Part shown: one piece after another, positions 9,001-16,304 of the stretch
How the letters are laid out: the number at the start of each line of letters is the position of its first letter
How positions within the stretch are numbered: the stretch's first letter is position 1
From: Bacteroidetes bacterium 37-13
GTDB lineage: Bacteria; Bacteroidota; Bacteroidia; Chitinophagales; LD1
Assembly (NCBI GenBank): GCA_001897535.1
Contig: MKTC01000029.1
Location: 1 to 64,000 of the forward strand
DNA length: 64,000 bases
Direction: 5' to 3'
The notes under the pieces: model-generated
The model's input: the letters and a program-made list of their open reading frames with translations, nothing else
Database searches by the model: none
Told to the model about the DNA's origin: nothing
Program-made: the position numbers and the translations under genes

Positions 9001-11606
9001 TTACTGTTCCAAATAGTGTAGTAGCTGTTGATGATGACACAACAACAGGATTAAATACTCCGGTTACTATCAATGTATTTGATAATGACTTCGATCCGGA
9101 AAGCGATAGCTTCTGCTTGAAGCAAATAGTTGCTCAACCATTGTTTGGTACGCTTAGCTATACTTACTTGAATGGAGATTCTTGTCAGCCACTAATTACT
9201 TACACACCAGATAGTAATTTCGTTGGCACAGATGGTTTCTGCTATTCAATAGTAGATGCGTTTGGTGCGGTTGATACAGCTTGTGTTTCAGTTACAACAA
9301 TCATCTGTATTCCACCTCAAGTTATTGGAGACTCTGTGTTTATGTATCAAGATGCTGACACTACTTTAGATGTGTTGGCGAATGATATTAGCTATGGAGC
9401 TTCATTAACGGTAACCATGGAACAGTATTCATTACATGGTGCTACAGTGCAAGTGGTAGGAAATAAGGTTTACTATAAACCTGTTCCTGGCTTCTTTGGA
9501 AACGATTACTTGATTTATCGCGGCACAGGGCCTTGCGGAAGCGATACAGCGTATATCAGTATCACTGTGTTCCCGCTTTGCGCACCAGTTCAAGCTGAAA
9601 ACGATTACGGTTTAACATTGGTGAATAAGCCAATTATGATTAGTGTGTTGGATAACGATAGCAATCCAAATCCAAATGTGTTGAATGCTACATTGATTTC
9701 AAATGCTAAACACGGAAATGCTGTGTTGGTGAACAATGTGCTTACTTACACGCCAAACAATAATTATGTTGGTTTAGATACTATGACCTACTTGGCTTGC
9801 ACAAGATGCGGCAGCGAAACATTGTGCGATTCAGCTTTAGTAGTAATACAAGTTGATACAACCATGTGTCCTGCTCCAACTGCGGTGAACGATACCATTG
9901 CTGTGGGTTACGATTGCGATGGCAATGTAACGGTAACAGGAAATGATATTAACTTTATCGGCACATCGATTACAATTATAGATAGCACCAACTTGGGTGG
10001 AATAACAATTGGCAGAAACGGTAAGTTAATCTACATTCCAGGAGGTCAATCTACAGTAGGACAAACTGATACCTTTACTTATGCAATTTGCAACAGTTGC
10101 GGATTGTGCGATACTGCTCAAGTATTTGTGAAAATTACCGGATTTCCTTGCAATGGTACTTATCCGGTTGCTACGCCAGATACATTTAGAGTTTGTATGA
10201 ACTCAGTTTCAACACTTAATCCATTAGGTAACGACTACGATTTAGATGGCGGTGTGTTGTCGCTTGATACATTCTCTTATACAGGAAGCGGATTAGCTGT
10301 AAGAGCAAACGGCAAGTATATAAGATATGTTCCTTCGAATAATTTCTTAGGAACAGAAGAAATATTCTATACAGTTTGCGATGATGGTTCACCTAAGTTG
10401 TGCCAAAGCAGTAGTGTAGTAGTAATTGTAGATAGCTGCGTAAATCATCCTCCGGTGATTGACCCAACAGTTATTTTAGATACTACATACCAAAATACAC
10501 CAAACACAACTTGTGTTCAGTACACCGACCCTGATGGCGACTTGTTGAACGTAACAGGTTCTTACGGAGCATCGCATGGTACAGTAACATTTAATGGTAC
10601 CACAAACTGTTTTGAATACACACCAACAACTAATTATGTAGGAAACGACACCTTATCTGTGGTTGTTTGTGATAATAGTCCTTATGGTTCATTGTGCGAT
10701 ACCGTTACTGTAATTTACACCGTATTGCCAATTCCTGATGGTCAGCATCCTCCGGTTGCAGTTACTGATGCTGCGGCAACAGATTCTACACAACCTGTAG
10801 TAATCAATATCATATTTAATGATTACGACCAAGATGGAGATAGCATTTACATTTGCACAGCACCGCTTGCACAGCCTAAGCATGGTGTGGTAACAAGCAA
10901 TAACGATGGCACAGTTACTTACACAGCAAATGCCGGATTTGTAGGCATTGATACCTTTACTTATGTGCTTTGCGATGGCGGAACACCTTCGTTGAAAGAT
11001 ACAGGTTTGGTAATTGTGTACGTAGGAGTGAAACCTAAGCCTGAAGCACATAATATTACTTGCGATTCAATAGTTACTGCAAACAGCACAGAAGTAATTG
11101 TAAATGTGTTGGCAAATGATGTAATTCCTGCAGCAAACGATACCATTGTTACTGTTGCTTCAAGTCCACTAAATGGCAATGTATTTGTGAATGGCGATAA
11201 CACTATAAGCTACATTCCAAATGAAGGATTTGCTGGCTTAGACAACTTTACATACAGCGTGTGCGTAGTTGTGGGCAATGTAGTTGGTTGCGATACTGCA
11301 CTTGTTTGTGTTACAGTGGTAGATACTACAGTTGAGTGCGAATTCCCGAATGCCTTCTCACCAAATGGTGATGGAGTGAATGACGTGTTCGATATTAACT
11401 GTAATCCTCAATATCCACAAGCAAGATTGCGTGTGTTTAACCGTTGGGGCAACGAAGTTTGGTACAGCATTGGAACATACCAAAACGATTGGAAAGGAAC
11501 TAATATGGAATCGAAAGATCTTCCAGACGGAACCTACTACTATGTGTATGAATACAATGATGGTTCAAATAGAAGAGAGGCTCGATTTGTTGTAATTAAC
11601 CGATAA
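3..11606 (+). CDS. Giant SprB-like surface adhesin, T9SS substrate (5' partial)
   Basis: The frame is open from the first bases of the window, so the true start lies upstream; the TTG at 81 is not the start. At least 3867 residues are visible. Order of parts: about four Ig/cadherin-like domains of the 'PPVANNDY...ANDFDPDGD' type (to about 1030), three PKD-like domains (about 1030-1802), a 20-domain PKD/SprB-type array (1803-6860), two or three degenerate domains (to about 7550), about 13 more Ig/cadherin-like domains (7554-11336), and a C-terminal gliding-motility-associated CHU_C domain (11337-11603, 'FPNAFSPNGDGVNDVF', 'FNRWGNEVW', 'LPDGTYYYV'). In the known family this last domain directs type IX secretion and cell-surface attachment. 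The PorP/SprF-like and OmpA-like genes downstream match the sprB-sprF style of locus. Adhesion or gliding is inferred. No catalytic domain is visible. Confidence 0.93.
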   Translation, partial: FTYVPNANFHGVDSFTYKVCDNGTPSLCDTATAYITIEPVNSPPTADTVIVYTPQDVPVAVNVSMAASDPESDPLTFSYEAPSVPGTTVQVTGNGAVIVFPPTGYTGVITIPYYVCDNALYPVTPLCDTSVIIVHVTPSSDTLNNHPPVANNDYESTIKNKPVVVRVLANDFDPDGDQLSTAVLSAPNHGTAVVNGDGTITYTPNNNYTGNDTFYYQICDPFGTTLPRPLCDNAMVVVTITTTPNPDPNNPPVAVDDLAFICSAQTANFDLLHNDSDPNGDAISFNGIITPPVKGALNLLGNGLYKYIPSGSFTSGSDTFYYKICDSGVPSKCDTGRGIIFVQPTPVISATPTALTICSGDSVNIVISATSPATITWTATNGTSGTGNVATTLTNIGLSDLVVTYTFSSTAVGGICSGNSVSVPVTVKPRPMAFVNPSSTLVCDGEGVVIVMSSNYQGATFTWSSSKGKVGSGPYIVDTLSNTGTVDSIVSYTVIPTLNGCSGTPVVTNVVVKPRPIVTVTVVDDSVCNGEHVQINAMANVSGTTFSWTNSLGQSGSSVPVLNTPLNGTNAPLVVTYTINSFNGTCAGTPVQTSVTVLPSVFADAGADKSITACPGVWVSLGGRPTAMGTAPFTYQWSPTANMNDSTTANPIVTGLANTTVYTVTVTDVYGCTATDNVEVTVTPSTLSAEAGNGGMYCSSPGGFIQLGGLPTAVGGVPNYTYVWSPTTNLTNPISSNPLATPTVTTTYHLTVTDANGCMATDSVTIYVNNAPTATIGSDTTICKGFSVQLNTVVSGGQPTYSYTWAPPVGLSGFTVPNPVATPTATTYYQVTVTDANGCTAVAAKQITVNEGPLADAGTTQSVYQCGGDSVQIGGLQSYAQGVPPFKYKWTPNTGLSSDTVLNPWVKGIASNITYVLVVTDSNGCTGTANVLVRSLPNNVTARAGNGGNICAGSGGSIQLGGMPTASGGTPQYTYTWAPATGLSSTSVPNPVASPTATTTYYLTVTDAKGCSSVDSTKVTVNNSLTVNAGRDTSICNGFPVAIGGNPTVSGGKAPYSYVWTPSISLNLNNIANPIATPFTTTNYTVLVKDSNGCTGTATVNITVNQNPVANAGADVTIVNCYADSIQLGGTPPATGGSGVYSYLWRPNTGLSDSTIGRPFVKGISATTQYELVVTDANGCTANDIVLVHVVKSSLRAEAGVNKQYCHGNVTPVVLGGTPTATGGSPVYNYAWTPATGIIGSTSVANPSALPDSTTTYYVTVTDAKGCSSVDSVKITVNPSPLVFAGRDTAVCAGQPVILGTRNFGYNYAWSPGLYLSSTTLSNPIATPLATTTYTVTATDVNGCTSTSTITITVRQNPVADAGADKSLVACSNDSVQLGGSPAASGGLSPYTYAWIPTIGMNDSTASNPYVKNIGSTTTYTLKVSDAYGCTATDQVVVNFTQSGLVAEAGNNAAYCKGTGTQVTLGGQPTATGGVSPVSYTWIPTTGLNLSNLTNPVASPDTTTTYTLIVTDAKGCQATDTVRITVFENPTVDAGKDTTLCYNGCVQLGGNPTVVGGRAPLSYAWSPTTALVPINGANPVACPAQTTTYTLTVTDANGCKGISSVLVSIAPQLIASAGPNKALNPCPKDSVTIGGSPTATGGIGAYTYAWSNSQFLNSASVANPVVKNLTQSTIFTVTVTDAQGCTATSIVTVQVVPSTLQANAGSDTTICYSALNAVLIGGNPTAVGGVSPYVYAWLPTQGLSNTSVANPLASPTQTTTYTVLITDSKGCVSADSMKVKVNAPISIAMGVDTSICAGDTVTLGSSVTVSGGTAPYTYAWQPTVSMVNANSANPKVFPIVSTTYTLTVTDAKGCSGVGSQVVNVNAKPSADAGSDKSIVSCAGASVQIGGSPAATGGSGGYSYTWKPTAGLSDSTIANPTVSGIATSQTYTLLVTDLKGCTSTDVVLVTVTPSTLTAEAGNATSICSGDTAGVRLGGTPTAVGGSPSYTYAWSPAIGLSSTTTANPVAKPLTTTVYYVTVTDNNGCFAVDSTTITVGQRPYVDAGIDTAICTGSAVRLGANPTVAGGVAPYTYSWSPVLGNVANPIVTPLASTVYGLTVTDAAGCSATSFATITVRPNPIADAGADQNLVACSADSVVLGGSPTALNGTAPYTYNWSPSGDTVANPVVKQLGATTNFVLTVTDRFGCTATDVVKVNVSQSTLQVDAGNGGSYCAGTNGSVLLGGMPTAQGGSYPYTYVWTGANLSSTTVANPLASPTQTTTYTVVVTDANGCSGSGTVTVTVNPKPTVDFVLNNPYCVSTPSIPLSGTPAGGTFSGAGVVGNSFSTALAGTGSFAITYSYTDSLGCSNSVTKPIVITPLPIVTLSGNNTEYCATANPDTLVGTPAGGRYYGAGVDSVTGIFAPANAALGNNVITYVYTDQNGCTNTASSTIRVKGSPSISLTASSDTVCGKGTAVLSATYSPDVFNIQWFDVNGNFLISGLTPVTVSPTRMDHGYVAVAVNTPNACTASDTVFIHVNQAPVAANDSIETCEDQDGFTFVTDNDTDAENDASTVTIVSQPTNGSATIVNGNGYVKYTPVPNFNGTDSFVYSICNTQCMRDCDTATVFVSVCSINDTPTIEIVIDSIPEDSFLVVCPVVFDADTDNLIVTAYACGPLHGTITRINDTCFQYTPTLNWHGIDTICTVVCDPHGACDSNIVVITVTPRNEPPVADTIIVATVRNTPVPVNVAAATYDPNGDPMDYGYGTPSVPGTVVTVTTNGGIVVSPPAGFTGTITIPYYVCDNAAYPVTPLCDTSVIIVVVTGRTGVNNPPVANNDYASTPKNVGVNVNVFANDFDIDGDAITVVGIIDAPNHGTISGVNNTTGVVGYQPNLGYEGCDTFTYVITDNRGGFDTADVVICIIDNPSYTNNPPVAVNDYAHTPRTTPVTIPVLNNDNDPDGNSITVQTTLPCAPLRGTATVNQNGTITYTPGATANALQPDTFCYVICDNGNPSLCDTAVVVVTVPNSVVAVDDDTTTGLNTPVTINVFDNDFDPESDSFCLKQIVAQPLFGTLSYTYLNGDSCQPLITYTPDSNFVGTDGFCYSIVDAFGAVDTACVSVTTIICIPPQVIGDSVFMYQDADTTLDVLANDISYGASLTVTMEQYSLHGATVQVVGNKVYYKPVPGFFGNDYLIYRGTGPCGSDTAYISITVFPLCAPVQAENDYGLTLVNKPIMISVLDNDSNPNPNVLNATLISNAKHGNAVLVNNVLTYTPNNNYVGLDTMTYLACTRCGSETLCDSALVVIQVDTTMCPAPTAVNDTIAVGYDCDGNVTVTGNDINFIGTSITIIDSTNLGGITIGRNGKLIYIPGGQSTVGQTDTFTYAICNSCGLCDTAQVFVKITGFPCNGTYPVATPDTFRVCMNSVSTLNPLGNDYDLDGGVLSLDTFSYTGSGLAVRANGKYIRYVPSNNFLGTEEIFYTVCDDGSPKLCQSSSVVVIVDSCVNHPPVIDPTVILDTTYQNTPNTTCVQYTDPDGDLLNVTGSYGASHGTVTFNGTTNCFEYTPTTNYVGNDTLSVVVCDNSPYGSLCDTVTVIYTVLPIPDGQHPPVAVTDAAATDSTQPVVINIIFNDYDQDGDSIYICTAPLAQPKHGVVTSNNDGTVTYTANAGFVGIDTFTYVLCDGGTPSLKDTGLVIVYVGVKPKPEAHNITCDSIVTANSTEVIVNVLANDVIPAANDTIVTVASSPLNGNVFVNGDNTISYIPNEGFAGLDNFTYSVCVVVGNVVGCDTALVCVTVVDTTVECEFPNAFSPNGDGVNDVFDINCNPQYPQARLRVFNRWGNEVWYSIGTYQNDWKGTNMESKDLPDGTYYYVYEYNDGSNRREARFVVINR
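1803..6860 (+). repeat. PKD/SprB-like array built as A-B-C domain triads
   Basis: Twenty domains of 77-87 residues lie head to tail. They fall into three alternating classes. A has an 'ADAGADKS...C' opening, a 'NP.V(K/T/S)(G/N/Q)(I/L)' motif and usually ends 'STL'. B opens 'AEAGN...YC.G' and has 'NP.A.P'. C opens 'VDAG.DT.IC.G' and has 'NPTV.GG'. Triads start at 1803, 2562, 3327, 4077, 4842 and 5607, giving lengths of 253, 255, 250, 255, 255 and 251 residues. A seventh partial unit (A and B only) starts at 6360. Every domain keeps one Cys near its start and one in a late 'D..GC' motif. A degenerate relative follows from 6861. Confidence 0.9.
7554..11336 (+). repeat. C-terminal Ig/cadherin-like domain array of the adhesin
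   Basis: About thirteen domains of roughly 90-105 residues share the opening 'PPVA.ND', a 'NDFDPDGD'-type acidic loop, a 'GT(I/V)TYTPN..Y.G.D.F.Y' strand and a closing 'CD......CDT' hairpin. This is the bacterial Ig/cadherin-like fold often repeated in large adhesins; the acidic loops suggest calcium binding. The same type occurs before the PKD array (3 to about 1030), so the PKD triads are sandwiched between two Ig blocks. Confidence 0.8.
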
Positions 11607-11616
11607 AATAATAGAT

Positions 11617-11651
11617 ACCGCTTTCCGGCTAAAACCGGAGAGCGGTTTTAA
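11617..11651 (+). terminator. Rho-independent-type terminator after the adhesin gene
   Basis: A 12-bp stem (11617-11628 pairing with 11635-11646, one G-T pair) encloses a 6-base loop and is followed by a T-rich run. It starts ten bases after the adhesin stop and precedes the porP-like gene, so it may reduce read-through within this module. Confidence 0.7.
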
Positions 11652-11685
11652 TTGAAAAAATAAAAACTCAAAAAATACTCAACAC

Positions 11686-12660
11686 ATGCGCAAGATTTAT
11701 GCGATACTTATAGCAGCTCTGTTTACAACTGCTGCTTTGGCTCAACAAGATGCCATGTACAGTATGTATATGTTTAATGGCTTGTTTTTAAACCCTGCTT
11801 ATGCGGGTAGCCATGAAGTAATTAGTGCAACTGCAATTTACCGCCACCAGTGGGCAGGTTTTGATGGTGCACCGAGAACTTTTAATGCAAGCATACATGC
11901 TCCTTTTAAGCGCGACCAATATGCCTTGGGCGCAACTATTACAAACGACCGTTTGGGATTAACAAACATGTTTTCGATAACGCCCGCATTCGCATACCGC
12001 ATTAAAGTGCGGAAGTCGCGTATTGCATTAGGTGTTCAAGCTGGGTTTACTTATTACCAACAAAGAAATTCTGATGCGGTATTGCCCGATGGTTTTACCA
12101 GCGACCAAGTATTTAGCGTAAACCAAAGTATGCCTTTGTTCAATGTAGGTTTTGGTATTTATATTTATGGCAAGCGATATTTTATCGGAGCTTCAGTTCC
12201 GCACTTAATTCCCAATAGTTTAAATGGAAAATTTAGCTTAGCAAAAGCAGGTGAGCAAGTAGCTAAACAGTACAATCACTATTTATTAACCGCAGGCTAT
12301 GTTTTTGGAAAAGATGGAGCAATCGTGAAAGTGAAACCAACTTTCTTGATGAAGTATGTGCAAGGTGATAGAAGAAATTTACCGCAATTTGATTTCAACT
12401 TAAACTTATTGTTTGTAGATAGATTGTGGGTTGGCGCAGGATGGCGTTTAGGTGGCGATTACCAACGTTGGAGAGGTGAATCAATTATTGCCATGATTGA
12501 AGCTAAACTCACACCTCAATTACGTGTTGGATATGCTTATGATGCCACTTTATCGCGTACCAATCCTTATCAATCAGGAACACACGAAATAATGGTGGGC
12601 TACGATTTTTCATACAATAAAAAACGCTTTGTTACTCCACGTTATGTGAAGTATTTTTAA
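11686..12660 (+). CDS. PorP/SprF family type IX secretion outer-membrane protein
   Basis: 324 residues. It has a signal peptide (about residues 1-19, 'ILIAALFTTAALAQQ') followed by the family hallmark 'YSMYMFNGLFLNPAYAGS'. The rest is strand-rich with many aromatic residues, and ends '...YFL'-like in 'TPRYVKYF', as expected of an outer-membrane beta-barrel. SprF/PorP proteins are typically encoded next to CHU_C-type adhesins and are needed to secrete or anchor the neighbouring substrate; the order here fits exactly. It starts 79 bases after the adhesin stop, with a terminator-like hairpin between, and is followed 36 bases later by the OmpA gene. Family assignment is firm; the specific partner is inferred from position. 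Confidence 0.92.
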   Translation: MRKIYAILIAALFTTAALAQQDAMYSMYMFNGLFLNPAYAGSHEVISATAIYRHQWAGFDGAPRTFNASIHAPFKRDQYALGATITNDRLGLTNMFSITPAFAYRIKVRKSRIALGVQAGFTYYQQRNSDAVLPDGFTSDQVFSVNQSMPLFNVGFGIYIYGKRYFIGASVPHLIPNSLNGKFSLAKAGEQVAKQYNHYLLTAGYVFGKDGAIVKVKPTFLMKYVQGDRRNLPQFDFNLNLLFVDRLWVGAGWRLGGDYQRWRGESIIAMIEAKLTPQLRVGYAYDATLSRTNPYQSGTHEIMVGYDFSYNKKRFVTPRYVKYF

Positions 12661-12696
12661 GAAATATCTGAACTATAAATTGACTAAATAAAGAAT

Positions 12697-14907
12697 ATGG
12701 GCAAAAAGATTTTCACGCTTAGTTTGGCATTGCTGGCAGTTGCAGTAGTTGTCTTTGCTCAAAAACCTACTGAGCGCGTTGGGGATACTTATTACAAGCA
12801 GTTCGATTTTACAACTGCGTTGCAATACTATGGCAGAGCAATTAAGAAAGACAGTGGAAATTCTGCCCTGCGACAGAAAATAGCAGATAGCTACAGGCTG
12901 ATGAATAATTGGACTGAAGCCGAAAAATGGTATGCTCGCACAGCAAATGATGCAGGGTTGAAACCTATAAATAAATTGTACTATGCCGAAGCACTTCGCA
13001 ACAATAAAAAGTATGATGAAGCAAAAGCTTACTATCAGGCTTATTACAATACAGACACCACAGCTAATGCAGCAATTAAGCAAACTATTGCTGGTTTGGA
13101 TATGGTGAAAGACTTAGCCAAAGACAAAGGAATTTACAATATCGAATTACTCTCTATCAACTCACCTGCATCTGATTTTGGTCCTGGTTTTTACAAAGAA
13201 GGAAGAATAATGTTTTGCAGTAACCGCCAAAAACCTTCAGGTGGTGTAGGTAGAAAAGATGATTGGACAGACGCTCCATTCCTTCAACTTTACGAAAGCG
13301 AAAATGATGGTAGCGGAAATGTAGTTGGTGCAGATCCAATGACCGGAAGACAACCAAACCGTAGATTTCACGAAGGTCCGATGAGCTACAACAAAAAAAC
13401 TGATGAGCTATTTGTTACAAGAAGTAACTATGTGAAAAATCGTGCTTACACAAGTTCTGATAAAACAGTGAAGTTGAAAATTTATCGCCTCTCATATTTA
13501 CCCGACCAAGCTCGTTGGGGCGATGAAGTAATTGAAGCAGTTCCTTTCAACAATAAAGATTATTCTGTTTGCCATCCAACACTTACTGCCGATGGTAAAA
13601 CTTTGTATTTCGCAAGCGATAAACCAGGCGGACAAGGTGGTGTAGATTTATATGTTTCGCACCGCCAAATTGGTGGCGATTGGAGTGTGCCTGAGAATTT
13701 AGGGACAGACATCAACACTCAGGCAGATGAAATGTTTCCATATATTTCAGAAGATGGAACATTGTATTTTGCTTCAAACGGGCATGTGGGTTTAGGTGGC
13801 TTAGATGTTTTTAGCACCACATTGGCAAATGGTAAATGGACAACTCCAGAAAACCTTGGATATCCAATCAATAGCAATAAAGACGATTTTGGTTATATTG
13901 TTGAAGCAGATAATAAGTTTGGCTATTTTGTTTCTAACCGCGATGGCGGAGTTGGTGATGATGACATTTACAAATTCACTAAGAAAGGAATTGTTATAAA
14001 TGCAGTGGTTTACAATGCTAAAACAAAAGACCAAATTAAAGATGCGCGTGTAATTGTATTTGAAAATGGCATAGAAAAAGGCAGCAGACTTACTGATAAA
14101 AACGGAGCGGTTCAGTTCCCTGCATTGCCAAACCGCAACTACAAATTTATGGCAAGCAAAGATGGTTTCTTACCTGCTACTGTAGAAGCACAAACGCAAA
14201 ACAAACCAATTACAGTGCAAATTCCTTTGCAGCAGCAAGGTGGTTTAAATTTGGAAGTTACCGTGTTGGATAAGAAAACCAAAGAGCCATTGCGCGATGC
14301 AAATGTGAAAGTGGTGAATATGAATACACAAGTTCCGGTGAAAGCACAAACCGATGAAAATGGTAAAGCTATGTTTGAAGTTGAAACAGGAAGTAACTAT
14401 CGTTTAGAAGCCAGTAAAGATATTCCGAACGAGCCAAACGTTAGATATTTAGCAGTTTCATCTACTGTAACAACTGTTGGCAAACAAGCTCCGGGTATGG
14501 TTTATGCTACTTTAGAACTTGAAAAAGTGAAGAAAGGCGTGGCCATTAAAGTTGAAAATATTTACTACGATTTAGATAAGTGGAATATTCGCCCGGATGC
14601 AGCAAAAGAGTTGGATAAATTGGTGAAAATATTGTTAGATAACCCAACTTTAGAAATCGAGTTAAGCTCTCACACCGATTGCCGTGCTACAGCAGAATAC
14701 AACCGTCAGCTTTCTACTAAACGTGCAGAAAGCGCAGTTAAATATATTATTAGCCGTGGTGTAAATAAAAATAGATTAGTTGCCGCAGGCTACGGAGAAA
14801 GCCGATTGGTGAATAAATGTGCTTGCGAAGGCAATGTAAAATCTAATTGTACTGATGAGCAACATCAAGAAAATAGAAGAACAGAGTTTAAAATCTTGAA
14901 ATTCTAA
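12697..14907 (+). CDS. PorE-like OmpA-family protein (TPR, beta-propeller, CRD, OmpA)
   Basis: 736 residues with a signal peptide (about 1-21). Residues 25-130 look like TPR helices ('YYKQFDFTTALQYYGRAIKKD'). Residues 150-425 contain PD40/WD40-like propeller strands ('LYFASDKPGGQGGVDLYV', 'LYFASNGHVGLGGLDVF', 'YFVSNRDGGVGDDDIY'). Two carboxypeptidase-regulatory-like beta-sandwich segments follow (about 430-600). A C-terminal OmpA peptidoglycan-binding domain has 'IYYDLDKWNIRPDA', 'SHTD', and 'NRQLSTKRAESAVKYI'. This order is that of PorE, a T9SS cell-envelope component thought to tether the machinery to peptidoglycan. The cysteine-rich 'NKCACEG...SNCTDEQH' insert near the end is common in Bacteroidota OmpA proteins. 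Likely co-transcribed with the porP-like gene. Confidence 0.9.
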   Translation: MGKKIFTLSLALLAVAVVVFAQKPTERVGDTYYKQFDFTTALQYYGRAIKKDSGNSALRQKIADSYRLMNNWTEAEKWYARTANDAGLKPINKLYYAEALRNNKKYDEAKAYYQAYYNTDTTANAAIKQTIAGLDMVKDLAKDKGIYNIELLSINSPASDFGPGFYKEGRIMFCSNRQKPSGGVGRKDDWTDAPFLQLYESENDGSGNVVGADPMTGRQPNRRFHEGPMSYNKKTDELFVTRSNYVKNRAYTSSDKTVKLKIYRLSYLPDQARWGDEVIEAVPFNNKDYSVCHPTLTADGKTLYFASDKPGGQGGVDLYVSHRQIGGDWSVPENLGTDINTQADEMFPYISEDGTLYFASNGHVGLGGLDVFSTTLANGKWTTPENLGYPINSNKDDFGYIVEADNKFGYFVSNRDGGVGDDDIYKFTKKGIVINAVVYNAKTKDQIKDARVIVFENGIEKGSRLTDKNGAVQFPALPNRNYKFMASKDGFLPATVEAQTQNKPITVQIPLQQQGGLNLEVTVLDKKTKEPLRDANVKVVNMNTQVPVKAQTDENGKAMFEVETGSNYRLEASKDIPNEPNVRYLAVSSTVTTVGKQAPGMVYATLELEKVKKGVAIKVENIYYDLDKWNIRPDAAKELDKLVKILLDNPTLEIELSSHTDCRATAEYNRQLSTKRAESAVKYIISRGVNKNRLVAAGYGESRLVNKCACEGNVKSNCTDEQHQENRRTEFKILKF

Positions 14908-14966
14908 GCTAAAAGGTACTGTTTTTCAGGGCTGTAAAAATGTCACCTGAAATACTTTAATATTTT

Positions 14967-15006
14967 AAATAGCGCGTGTATGTTTGCATACGCTATTTAA
15001 TTTTAG
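14967..15006 (+). terminator. Imperfect hairpin with T-rich tail after the ompA gene
   Basis: An 8-bp outer stem plus 4-bp inner stem (about 14967-14982 pairing with 14985-14996), with a 4-base bulge on the left arm, is followed by a short T run. It ends just before the pirin start codon at 15009, so it could act as a terminator of the T9SS module or lie in the pirin leader. Confidence 0.35.
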
Positions 15007-15008
15007 AA

Positions 15009-15728
15009 ATGAAAACGGTTTATCATAAAGCTAACAGTCGGGGGTACGCTAATCACGGCTGGCTGGTTACTCATCACAGTTTTAGTTTTGCAGGATATTA
15101 CAACTCCGAAAGAGTAAACTTTGGAGCACTGCGTGTTTTAAACGATGATGCAGTGAAAGGCGGTTCAGGGTTTTCTGCACATCCACATTACGATATGGAA
15201 ATTATTAGCATTCCACTATCGGGAACGCTACAGCATGCCGACAATATGGGGAATAGAGGCACCATTGCAAAAGGAGAAGTGCAAGTGATGAGTGCAGGAA
15301 CCGGTATCACACATTCTGAGAAAAATGCCGATAACAGGGAAGAGGTAAAGTTTCTTCAAATTTGGATAATTCCACGTGAACAAGGTGTGAAGCCAAGATA
15401 CGGACAGCTAACTATTTCAAGCCAAGCTAAACCAAATGATTTTCAACAAATAGTTTCTCCCAATAAAAAGGAAGAAGGATTGTGGATTCATCAAGATGCG
15501 TGGTTGCATATCGCAAATTTTGATAAAGGAGTTTCAAAAGAATACAAAGTAAAAAAGGCGGGTAACGGAGTGTATGTTTTTGTAATTGAAGGTAAGGCTA
15601 AAATAGGTACACAAATTTTGGATAGGAGAGATGGATTTGGAATTTATGATATTGATTCATTTACTATTTCGGCAGAAGAGAAAGGAGAATTTCTTTTAAT
15701 TGAAGTGCCAATGGTTTTACCGGAATAA
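15009..15728 (+). CDS. Pirin family protein
   Basis: 239 residues from the ATG at 15009. An upstream in-frame start at 14976 would add an unlikely tail encoded through the preceding hairpin. The N-terminal cupin carries the pirin metal-site signature 'HPHYDMEIISIPLSG', then 'GEVQVMSAGTGITHSE'; His in HPHYD, His in 'THSE' and the Glu two residues after that His are the expected iron ligands. The C-terminal cupin half ('AYVFVIEGKAKIG'-like) lacks a clear metal set, as is usual. Some pirins (YhhW type) oxidise quercetin, others are redox-sensing regulators; the true substrate cannot be read from sequence. The stop is 3 bases before the next start, so the two genes are probably co-transcribed. 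Confidence 0.88.
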   Translation: MKTVYHKANSRGYANHGWLVTHHSFSFAGYYNSERVNFGALRVLNDDAVKGGSGFSAHPHYDMEIISIPLSGTLQHADNMGNRGTIAKGEVQVMSAGTGITHSEKNADNREEVKFLQIWIIPREQGVKPRYGQLTISSQAKPNDFQQIVSPNKKEEGLWIHQDAWLHIANFDKGVSKEYKVKKAGNGVYVFVIEGKAKIGTQILDRRDGFGIYDIDSFTISAEEKGEFLLIEVPMVLPE

Positions 15729-15731
15729 AGT

Positions 15732-16304
15732 ATGCATACCGGACGATTAGAAGCTTTTAGTGATGGCGTAATAGCAATTATTATCACTATAATGGTATTG
15801 GAATTGCGAATGCCGGAAACTGCAAATTTTAGCTCACTGCTACCGCTTTATCCCAAATTTTTATCGTACATTCTTAGTTTTATTTACGTGGGAATTTATT
15901 GGAATAATCACCACCACTTATTTCAAACAATAGAAAAAGTAAACGGTAAGATATTATGGGCAAATTTAGGTTTGCTATTTTGCCTTTCACTTATTCCATT
16001 AACTACGGCATGGATGGGAGAAAATCACTTTGCCGGAAACCCCGCAGCGCTTTATGGTTTTAGCTTAATGCTTTGTGCCACAGTTTGGACTGTTTTAGTA
16101 CAAATTGCAATAAAGCACGAAGGAGAAAATTCAAAAATAGGGCAGGCGCTTCGCAATAAAACCAAAGAATACATTTCAATAGCAATTTACTTAATGGGCA
16201 TTATTGTTTCTTTTTATTTGCCGATAATTAGTATTATTGGCTACACTGTTGTGGCTCTTATTTGGTTAGTGCCTGATACAAGAATAGAAAAGCAATTAAA
16301 GTAA
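15732..16304 (+). CDS. TMEM175-like (DUF1211) potassium channel protein
   Basis: 190 residues. The first helix carries the family signature 'RLEAFSDGVIAIIITIMVLEL', including the conserved FSDG motif. About five or six hydrophobic segments follow ('YILSFIYVGIYWNNHHH', 'ILWANLGLLFCLSLIPL', 'ALYGFSLMLCATVWTVL', 'ISIAIYLMGIIVSFYL'). The length fits a bacterial single-repeat TMEM175, which assembles as a tetrameric potassium-selective channel. It follows pirin by 3 bases. Function is assigned from family only. Confidence 0.82.
   Translation: MHTGRLEAFSDGVIAIIITIMVLELRMPETANFSSLLPLYPKFLSYILSFIYVGIYWNNHHHLFQTIEKVNGKILWANLGLLFCLSLIPLTTAWMGENHFAGNPAALYGFSLMLCATVWTVLVQIAIKHEGENSKIGQALRNKTKEYISIAIYLMGIIVSFYLPIISIIGYTVVALIWLVPDTRIEKQLK

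Noticed and set aside
12673-13083. 136-codon minus-strand ORF
   Set aside because: Shadow of the ompA-like gene start, with a random composition.
14976-15008. Longer N-terminus for the pirin gene
   Set aside because: The extra 11 codons run through a hairpin and do not match the family; the ATG at 15009 gives the normal start.
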